Source of the DNA: Baffinella frigidus | Taxonomy: Eukaryota; Cryptophyceae; Cryptomonadales; Baffinellaceae | Length of the DNA stretch: 19,810 nucleotides | Assembly: GCA_026770585.1 (NCBI GenBank) | Contig: MU647178.1 | Span: forward strand, 12,593 to 32,402 | Reading direction: 5' to 3' | Shown here: piece by piece, positions 17,001 to 19,810 of the stretch | Layout: each line of letters starts with the position of its first letter | Numbering within the stretch: the first letter of the stretch is position 1 | Made by a program: the position numbers and the translations under genes | Notes under the pieces: model-generated | Told to the model about the DNA's origin: nothing | What the model saw: the letters and a program-made list of their open reading frames with translations, nothing else | Databases searched by the model: none

Positions 17001-19318
17001 AAGTGTTTCCATGTGAGATCGGGGCTACCTTCTCCGAGAAAACAATGCCAAAAGTTGACGACACTGGTACTACGCTGTCAACTTGAGCAGGAGGGGGAGG
17101 CGGGGGGGATCACGCAGCAGATCGGGGCAACCTTTTTCCCGATGGAGAACATCCGCACCCTCTCCGACAAAGTCCCAGGTTACGAGTCCCCCGCACTGCT
17201 GAAAAAGGGCATTCCAAACTGCTCCAAAAGGGCCCCACAAACATCAACCGAGGTCTTTCACCCACGCATGGCAAGATCAACCCCTGCCTCCGATTTCACC
17301 TCGAAAGATCACTGAATCATTTCCCTCATTAGACCTGTTCATTTAATTAGGAGGCCTAGTTAAATCTACTATGCCCTAAGTTATTTCTCCCATTCAATTT
17401 CCTATTGAAACGAAACGGTTTCAATTATCTTCCGAGATGAGATGGGGGGGGTGCACTAACCACAGCTCCTCCGCGCTCTCCACGCCAGGTCAGAAGTCAA
17501 AATTTGATCGTTTTTTCATTTTACTACAAGATCTAGAAGTAAAGTTGATTCTACCCGAGAAACACGCGAAAAGTGTTGGGAATCGGAGCTGTTTGCCGCC
17601 GGAGTTTTAAAAATCTGTACCACGACAAGCCATCTAGACACTTTTAGCGCGAACGAGTGTGTGTGAAAAGGAACGTGTGACCTGGCGTGGATCCGATAAA
17701 GTCCCAGGCGAGCGCCCAAGAGCTATTGACCAATACATGCCTCCCAGGATTCGCTTTCTCATAGTTATTGTCGAAATGGGCTCCGCGCGGAAACAATCGA
17801 GGTCAGGTCAGCAACATTTTCCCATTTTTTTGCCCTTTTGTGTCATCTTATGGGTGGGGGATGCTATTTTGAGATAAAACCCATCCCTAAGATAGCACAA
17901 AAGTCCATTTTTTGGAAATTTTGAGGGTGGGGTAGCAGACCAAAAGTTGTCGACAACCCCTTTGAAAAGTTGGCAAAAGTGGAGGGAAACGATATTTTTT
18001 CCTCCGGATGGGCCCGCCTGGGTGAAGTAAAACTCGTCGCGGGCCGTTTTAGGAGGTGTTCCCCCAAGGACCACAAAAATCTGAGACCACATTTGTGGAC
18101 CAACTTTCAATTCTGTTGTACAAATTTGGTCTCAGATTTGTGTGGTCCTTGGGGAAACATCATGTTACCACACAAAACGCCTGCTACCCCACCCTCGATT
18201 TTTTCCTGATTTCCTGACCTGACCTCGATTCCGCGCGAAGCCCATTTCGACAATAGCATAAAACTTTAAATGGGCGTGAAAATGATCTCGTTTTTTTCGA
18301 TTTTCTCGATCCCCCGACCCGAAGTGAATTCCGCGCTAAGCCGAACCCTACAATACCGAGAACTGTGGAAAGGTATGAGGTCTGAATTTTGGGAAGCGTC
18401 CAATCACAGCGTCTCCTGCCACTCAGCAGGCACCGGGGGCTTCACGGACACAGTCCCATCTAAACTATGTGTACTAGAATCTTATCCATTGCCCTGGATT
18501 CCAACCGGAATTTCACCGTGAATTCAAGGTGAAAAGGTCCTCGGCCGCTGCTAAGTGGTAGTCACCGCGCATTATTAGTCGTCGGCCTGGTACAAACGTG
18601 TCCGGATTAGTCAACCGCTGTGGGGCTCGTTCCACGCCAGAGTCTTCGAAGGGGTCGCCAAAAGTCAATTCCCCTGCAAGACAGTAGTTTTCAAAAGTCA
18701 AAAACCGTGTCCTGGCACGGTTGAAAAAAATTAACCCCCTCCTCCACTCTGGCGTGGTTGGCAGGCGCCGAGAAGGAGGAGCACCGGATCCCGGGAATGC
18801 TGGTTGGTGCCCCCACCCCCCATAGAAATTTCAGCAATTGGCATGCACCAAAATGTTTCATCTGTACGACGAAACCCTTTTTAGCGCCAACGAGTGTGTG
18901 TGAAATTCTCACTTGGGACCTGGCGTGGCCAGGTGATTGACACGCCCGGACACGAGTCCTTCTCGAGACTATTGTAGCGCGAACCAGTGTGTGAAATTCT
19001 CACTTGTGACCTGGCGTGGCCAGGTGGTCGACACGCCCGGACACGAGTCCTTCTCGAGACCATTTTAGCGCGAACGAGTGTGTGTGAAATTCTCACTTGT
19101 GACCTGGCGTGGCCAGGTGATTGACACGCCCGGACACGAGTCCTTCTCGAGACCATTGTAGCGCGAACCAGTGTGTGTGAAATACTCACCTGTGACCTGG
19201 CGTGGCCATGAAATTCTCACTTGTGACCTGGCGTGGCCAGGTGATCGACACGCCCGGACACGAGTCCTTCTCGAACCTCCGTTCACGCGGCGCCTCACTC
19301 TGTGACATCTGCGTTCTG
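10973..19318 (+). CDS. eIF5B: Translation initiation factor eIF5B, partial (six exons)
   Basis: eIF5B is the cytosolic GTPase (homologue of bacterial IF2) that promotes 60S subunit joining to the 40S initiation complex. Exons: 10973-11041, 13498-13609, 15468-15511, 17091-17178, 18765-18802, 19241-19318. Joined, they give an acidic segment, a charged linker, then the GTP-binding domain: [17 protein letters not shown] (G1), [11 protein letters not shown] (switch I/G2 Thr), [19 protein letters not shown] (G3 with the His of PGHE) and [11 protein letters not shown]. Phases agree at all five joins (0,1,0,1,0) and the last exon ends in phase 0 at a GT. The NKxD motif and C-terminal domains lie beyond the right edge; the start codon is not identified. 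Introns of 130-2456 bp or more are full of mobile elements. Confidence 0.93.
11181..11318. mobile_element. CCACCAACCC element in intron A-B
   Basis: Ends are CCACCAACCCTCACAG...TTGTGAGGGTTGGTGG with CTGGGCAAATCG/CGATTTGCCCAA arms, of the 1570 family. The centre carries CCGTCGGATTCCGACGG, comparable to the central hairpin of the 1570 copy. Confidence 0.8.
11474..11602. mobile_element. CCACCCTGGAGG element, copy 1
   Basis: A 129-bp palindrome with ends CCACCCTGGAGGCAAC...GTTGCCTCCAGGGTGG. The inner hairpin is ATGCACTCGGATCCCGAGTGCAT. The second copy, 14575-14758, shares only the outer ~12 bp and the AAGTC(C/A)A motif. Confidence 0.8.
11698..11838 (-). mobile_element. TACTACAC-core palindromic element, complete
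   Basis: A 141-bp copy with ends TCATCTCCAC...ATGGAGATGA, opposite in orientation to those at 1203, 5236 and 6514. It lies 38 bp before a GAGCGCTGTG element. Confidence 0.85.
11877..12047. mobile_element. GAGCGCTGTGCAGAG element, copy 1 (171 bp)
   Basis: Terminal repeats GAGCGCTGTGCAGAGAAGTT...AACTTCTCTGCACAGCGCTC, preceded by TA. The right flank is CA, so the expected TA duplication has decayed. The interior is one long hairpin around TTTTGAGAAATTTAGTACC. Copies 2 and 3 lie between the duplicated B exons. Confidence 0.85.
12305..12333 (+). repeat. Echo of the 5' edge of exon B
   Basis: AGGTGTGGGAAGGAGGCGCG + GCTGGAGCG matches the start of exon B (13496-13526) with 3 mismatches and a 2-base gap, including the acceptor AG^GTG. 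After that the two diverge. It lies 1.2 kb upstream of the real exon in the same intron. Confidence 0.6.
12334..12762. other. Intron A-B: 36-bp tandem repeat, otherwise plain
   Basis: GGTAAATCC(A/G)AGGTTTGAAA plus ATCGACGAAT occurs at 12616 and 12652. GTAACACGC phrases occur near 12550 and 12607. No exon or element ends are seen in the rest. Confidence 0.55.
12763..12968. mobile_element. GAGCCAATGTGGTAGG element with TA duplication
   Basis: A 206-bp palindrome with ends GAGCCAATGTGGTAGGACTT...AAGTCCTACCACATTGGCTC, flanked by TA on both sides. Inner arms include CTTCTAGATGG/CCATCTAGAAG and CGAACTTCGAA. TA duplication is typical of Tc1/mariner-like DNA transposons and their MITEs. Confidence 0.85.
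13265..13490. repeat. GAGGGCAGGGATTTTCC repeats with a 48-bp perfect palindrome
   Basis: Several copies of CCGAGGGCAGGGATTTTCC in both orientations. Positions 13390-13437 form a perfect 48-bp palindrome centred on AGCGCT. Tandem copies of TTCCTACCGAGGGCAGGGAT lie on its left. Exon B starts only 60 bp after the palindrome. Confidence 0.85.
13498..13609 (+). CDS. eIF5B: eIF5B exon B: linker and start of G1
   Basis: Acceptor CATAG^GTG and donor ACAG^GTAGCG; phase 0 in, phase 1 out. It encodes [20 protein letters not shown] followed by [17 protein letters not shown] and the first base of Gly. A charged helical linker followed by RAPI(I/L)CVLGHVDTG is the conserved entry into the eIF5B G domain. 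Two later partial copies of this exon exist (13843, 14154); this one alone keeps the conserved Pro of RAPI and the phase needed after exon A, so I take it as the functional copy. Confidence 0.9.
13631..13821. mobile_element. GAGCGCTGTGCAGAG element, copy 2 (191 bp)
   Basis: The same terminal repeats as 11877, flanked by TA at 13629-13630 and 13822-13823. The empty site is preserved at about 14121-14143 (GGAAAAATTATCCAGTGGAC), which proves the insertion and its TA target. An extra ~19 bp internal repeat (TTTTGAGAAATTCATGGCAC twice) explains the greater length. Confidence 0.92.
13843..13917 (+). pseudogene. Exon B copy 2 (75 bp, phase-symmetric)
   Basis: From an acceptor-like TTGTAG to donor ACAG^GTAGCG. 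It reads [20 protein letters not shown] then HVDT plus one base. The last 31 bases (ATCCTCTGCGTCCTCGGCCA onward) are identical to exon B; the upstream part has drifted and RAPI has become RARI. The length is 25 codons and phase is 1 at both ends, so inclusion after exon B would keep the frame. It could be an alternative cassette or a relic. Confidence 0.7.
13921..14091. mobile_element. GAGCGCTGTGCAGAG element, copy 3 (171 bp)
   Basis: It starts 4 bp inside the intron following exon B copy 2, with TA at 13919-13920 and 14092-14093. The empty site is visible after exon B itself (GGTAGCGAGCCTGG at 13609). The sequence is very close to copy 1. Confidence 0.92.
14154..14228 (+). pseudogene. Exon B copy 3 (75 bp, phase-symmetric)
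   Basis: It reads [20 protein letters not shown] then HVDT plus one base, preceded by TTGTAG and followed by ACAG^GTTTTG. Like copy 2 it has RARI and is in phase 1 at both ends. A 23-bp tandem duplication (GCGAGCCTGGAACGACACAG + GTA) upstream accounts for the longer spacing between copies 2 and 3 (138 versus 115 bp after removing the elements). Confidence 0.7.
14424..14542. mobile_element. CCTACGGTAGG-family element
   Basis: Ends are GGGGTAGTTAGGCCTACGG...CCGTAGGCCTAACTACCCC, inside AAAAAG/CGTTTTT. It contains CCTAGGATTTTGGCC and GGAGGTCCTAGGCAAT, as at 2294 and 19588. Confidence 0.8.
14575..14758. mobile_element. CCACCCTGGAGG element, copy 2
   Basis: Ends are CCACCCTGGAGG...CCTCCAGGGTGG; 184 bp. 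It contains GATATCTCAGTC hairpin parts and GTACAAA repeats (CTGGTACAAAAC, GTGGTACAAATCCTG). The interior differs from copy 1. Confidence 0.65.
14768..15245 (+). repeat. Array of acceptor-region copies before exon C
   Basis: Four degenerate units of about 50 bp (14768, about 14819, about 15012, about 15194) run GAGATCCGACTAAGGAAAGT then GTTTCCTCTCGGTGG. The last two end in CAG followed by the opening bases of exon C: GCAAGACCAAGCT at 15072 (12 of 13 match the exon) and GCAAGCCGACGCG at 15241. Each carries a branch-point-like CTAAG/CTTAG. The real exon follows at 15468. Confidence 0.7.
14870..15008 (-). mobile_element. CTACTTTAGACGTGACC element, copy 2 (139 bp)
   Basis: The reverse of the 6152 copy with the same length and ends (CCACGCTAGACCTGAGGGTG...CGGTCACGTCTAAAGTAG). 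It interrupts the acceptor-region array. The inner hairpin, read in the orientation of copy 1, is AGAAAGCACAG ATTT CCGTGCTTTCT. Confidence 0.85.
15258..15460 (+). repeat. TGAG/CGAG tetranucleotide array
   Basis: About 45 units of GTGA or GCGA, bounded by TGACTGAC runs on both sides. The C variant is interspersed irregularly. The start (TTGACTGACTG) directly follows each decayed exon C echo, suggesting the array grew from that junction. The Ser/Leu/Thr/His repeat frame on the minus strand is an artefact. Confidence 0.9.
15468..15511 (+). CDS. eIF5B: eIF5B exon C: P-loop Lys-Thr
   Basis: Acceptor GGGGCAG^GC and donor GTCCAG^GTGCGA; phase 1 in, phase 0 out. It encodes the end of the G1 Gly and then [14 protein letters not shown]. 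Together with exon B it completes GHVDTGKT, the nucleotide-binding P-loop. Only 44 bp, with two decayed copies of its 5' edge upstream. Confidence 0.92.
15512..15890 (+). repeat. Heptamer variant array in intron C-D
   Basis: The intron starts GTGCGAGG and passes into successive blocks of different 7-mers: GGGTGAA/GGGTGAG (about 20), CGTTCAC (about 6), GGGTTCA, GTGTTGA (about 7), then GGGTTGA. All keep a 7-base period, as in TTTAGGG. The Pro/Phe/Thr/Leu repeat frame on the minus strand is not a protein gene. Confidence 0.85.
15891..16213. other. Intron C-D: no exon or element recognised
   Basis: It has C runs at 15916-15932 and a duplicated phrase TACTGGCG(C/T)GTCC(T/C)AGTTTAG at about 16029 and 16050. 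Nothing else stands out. Confidence 0.5.
16214..16356 (+). mobile_element. TACTACAC-core element, divergent
   Basis: The core AACTTACTACACACTATGAG...CATTCGTGTAGTAATTTTCA is intact. The outer arms (GGAATCTCATAG...CCAATGGAATCG) are weakly paired and unlike other copies. Boundaries are uncertain. Confidence 0.65.
16370..16560. mobile_element. CCACTCGAGAATGCTAGAGG element
   Basis: A 191-bp imperfect palindrome with ends CCACTCGAGAATGCTAGAGG...CCTCTAGCATCCTCGTGTGG and inner AGCCTATTTA/TAAATAGGCC. One copy in the window. Confidence 0.7.
16561..16575 (+). repeat. Echo of the 5' edge of exon D
   Basis: Fifteen bases (GAGCAGGAGGGGGAG) are identical to the acceptor and first nine bases of exon D at 17085-17099. 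It directly follows the palindrome ending at 16560, and diverges at once after the match. Confidence 0.6.
16607..16831. mobile_element. TCATCCCCGCAGGCATTTAA element with duplicated right arm
   Basis: The left arm 16607-16680 (GCATACTTTTGGCGTCAGAA, GTGCCAGAAGTTGCCAATTT) pairs with a right arm at 16756-16831. Between them lies a second right arm ending GGGGATGA at 16755. A partial tandem duplication or a nested insertion of the same family would explain three arms. Confidence 0.8.
16872..17020 (+). mobile_element. TACTACAC-core element with GGAAACACTTTTAATTT arms
   Basis: A 149-bp palindrome with ends GATCTCCTACGGAAACAC...GTGTTTCCATGTGAGATC. The core is the shared one (GAAAATTACTACACGTTTGC...ATGTGTAGTAAATGTCATTG). 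Its right end resembles the GTTTCCATGTGAGATC of the acceptor array near 15012. Confidence 0.85.
17091..17178 (+). CDS. eIF5B: eIF5B exon D: switch I
   Basis: Acceptor TTGAGCAG^GAG and donor CCCAG^GTTACG; phase 0 in, phase 1 out. It encodes [20 protein letters not shown] then IRTLSDKVP and one base of Gly. The Thr of GGIT is the G2/switch I residue of IF2/eIF5B GTPases that contacts Mg-GTP. Both edges have partial copies elsewhere (16561; 17470-17708). Confidence 0.95.
17297..17439. mobile_element. CATCTCGAAAGATAACTGAA element, copy 2
   Basis: Diverged copy of 10231-10372: CACCTCGAAAGATCACTGAA...TCAATTATCTTCCGAGATG with TTCATTTAATTAGGAGGCCTA inside, in the same orientation. Confidence 0.8.
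17470..17708 (+). repeat. Echo of exon D 3' edge split by a CCACGCCAGG element
   Basis: TCCGCGCTCT (17470-17479) and ATCCGATAAAGTCCCAGG (17691-17708) together resemble the end of exon D (TCCGCACCCTCTCCGACAAA, GTCCCAGG). Between them lies a complete 211-bp element, 17480-17690, with ends CCACGCCAGGTC...GACCTGGCGTGG. The echo ends CAGGCGAG, so the GT donor is lost. Confidence 0.6.
17480..17690 (+). mobile_element. CCACGCCAGG...CCTGGCGTGG element, 211 bp
   Basis: The best-preserved member of the larger subfamily; reversed, it matches 10757-10967 throughout. Its right 45 bp (TTTTAGCGCGAACGAGTGTG...GTGACCTGGCGTGG) recurs five times at 18880-19240 as the sequence before each copy of the exon F start. 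Confidence 0.85.
17769..18253. mobile_element. TTGTCGAAATGGGC element, copy 2, with nested insert
   Basis: Ends TTGTCGAAATGGGCTCCGCG...CGCGAAGCCCATTTCGACAA, flanked by TA on both sides. Without the 274-bp insert it matches the reverse complement of 10522-10724. Confidence 0.9.
17923..18196. mobile_element. GAGGGTGGGGTAGCAG element nested in another
   Basis: Perfect 16-bp terminal repeats GAGGGTGGGGTAGCAG...CTGCTACCCCACCCTC. Inside is a strong hairpin (CCAAGGACCACAAAAATCTG...CAGATTTGTGTGGTCCTTGG). The empty site is in copy 1 at about 10563-10578 (CAGGAAAATTTCC). Confidence 0.85.
18257..18631. other. Intron D-E: no exon or element recognised
   Basis: Unique-looking sequence. A GAATTCCGCGCTAAGCC phrase at about 18328 loosely recalls the TTGTCGAAATGGGC element ends. 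The open frame at 18270-18521 has no recognisable similarity. Confidence 0.5.
18632..18757 (+). mobile_element. CCACGCCAG...CTGGCGTGG element abutting exon E (126 bp)
   Basis: Ends CCACGCCAGAGTCTTCGAAG...CCTCCACTCTGGCGTGG; TT lies on each side. Reversed, it matches the 126-bp element at 5409-5534. The acceptor of exon E (TTGGCAG) starts immediately after its last base. Confidence 0.85.
18765..18802 (+). CDS. eIF5B: eIF5B exon E: RIPGML strand
   Basis: Acceptor TTGGCAG^GC and donor ATGCTG^GTTGGT; phase 1 in, phase 0 out. It encodes the rest of Gly and [18 protein letters not shown] leads directly into the G3 strand in eIF5B. At 38 bp it is among the shortest exons here. Confidence 0.9.
18803..19240 (+). 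repeat. Intron E-F with three decoy starts of exon F
   Basis: After 130 bp of intron, CTGGCGTGGCCAG^GTG introduces a copy of the exon F start at 18933, then at 19024 and 19117. Each reads [11 protein letters not shown] or [11 protein letters not shown], then CGAGACCATTTTAG-like sequence and a stop. Each unit (91, 93, 124 bp) carries the right end of the CCTGGCGTGG element. The last unit has an extra 31-bp duplication (TGAAATTCTCACTTGTGACC...). Confidence 0.9.
19241..19318 (+). CDS. eIF5B: eIF5B exon F: G3 motif
   Basis: Acceptor GGCGTGGCCAG^GTG; phase 0. It encodes [17 protein letters not shown] then ASLCDICVL, ending at a GT (CTG^GTCCGC). DTPGHE is the G3 motif with the His implicated in GTP hydrolysis. 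It is the only one of four copies of the exon start that stays open. The next expected residues (VVD) are not within reach, so the following exon lies outside the window. Confidence 0.93.
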
Positions 19319-19587
19319 GTCCGCCCCCTAAACCCTCAACCCTAGACCCTGAACCAAAACCCTACACCCTCAACTATAAACCCCAAACCCTGAACCCTAA
19401 ACCAAAACCCTAAACCCTAAACTATCAACCCCAGACCCTCAACCCTCAACCGCTCGAGCGGCGCCTCACTCTGGGTTTATAGTTCAGGGTTTAGGGTTTG
19501 GGTTTGGGGTTTATAGTTTCGGGTTTAGGGTTTTGGTTGAGGGTTCTGCGTCCTGGTCCGCCTCCTGTCCCCCCCCGTCCTGACCAA
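19319..19587. repeat. Telomere-like intron with a split echo of exon F 3' edge
   Basis: The intron opens GTCCGCCCCCTAAACCC and continues as degenerate CCCTAAA units to about 19446, then GGGTTTA units at 19474-19544. An exon F copy appears as GCGGCGCCTCACTCTG (19458-19473, identical) and TCTGCGTCCTGGTCCGCC + TCCT (19545-19566, 20 of 22 match). A 71-base telomere-like tract replaces five exon bases between them. Confidence 0.75.
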
Positions 19588-19690
19588 AAATGGGGAAGTC
19601 AGGCCTACGGGATTGCCTAGGACCTCCTACCGTAGGCCGAGACTTTTTGGTCCTAGGATCCCTCGGCCTACGGTAGGAGGTCCTGGGATC
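19588..19690. mobile_element. CCTACGGTAGG-family element, partial
   Basis: AGTCAGGCCTACGGGATTGC, CTACCGTAGGCCGAGACTTT and GGCCTACGGTAGGAGGTCCT. It shares a long identical stretch with 2309-2353. The right terminal repeat is absent. Confidence 0.7.
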
Positions 19691-19728
19691 CCTCGTGTCA
19701 GGCGCTAGGCTTCAGGCCCGGTGCGGGA

Positions 19729-19730
<2 letters not shown>

Positions 19731-19810
<80 letters not shown>
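19731..19810. repeat. Poly-C tract at right edge
   Basis: Eighty uninterrupted C, complementary to the poly-G at the left edge. Most likely the limit of a contig. Confidence 0.9.

Overview
This is a nuclear chromosome segment from a eukaryote. The anchor is an intron-split translation initiation factor eIF5B gene on the + strand, whose GTPase-domain exons read clearly (G1 GHVDTGKT, switch-[11 protein letters not shown]3 DTPGHE). The abundant TTTAGGG-type heptamers are the telomere motif of land plants, many green algae and some other algae such as chromerids and some dinoflagellates. A unicellular alga is my best guess; I cannot name the species.

Layout. Positions 1-109 are almost pure G and 19731-19810 pure C, so both ends look like contig or assembly edges. 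Positions 110-7157 are a gene-poor patchwork of telomere-like arrays, short palindromic elements resembling miniature inverted-repeat transposable elements (MITEs), minisatellites and local direct duplications. It includes a 3.9 kb fold-back structure (3223-7153) with ~445 bp inverted arms and a possible 4-bp target duplication. Positions 7158-9000 are GC-rich and mostly non-repetitive; I recognise no gene there apart from a possible acidic exon near 8375. From 10973 to 19318 six eIF5B exons (69, 112, 44, 88, 38 and 78 bp) are scattered over 8.3 kb. Phases agree at every junction and all five internal introns read G^GT...AG^G. The gene runs off the right edge and its 5' part is unresolved.

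The introns are filled with palindromic elements of at least a dozen terminal-repeat families, several present two to nine times in the window. They also hold 7-bp variant telomere-like arrays and, unusually, degraded tandem copies of the edges of the exons themselves ('exon-edge echoes'), found at seven of the twelve exon edges. Three of the six acceptor sites lie 4-7 bp past the end of an element family terminating in CTGGCGTGG, which suggests element-borne splice sites (introner-like behaviour). Elsewhere in the window palindromic elements are bracketed by 22-40 bp direct repeats, so element activity and local duplication may be one process.

No rRNA gene, complete tRNA, CRISPR array or transposase gene is visible. 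All repeat calls come from reading by eye; identities and boundaries should be treated as approximate.
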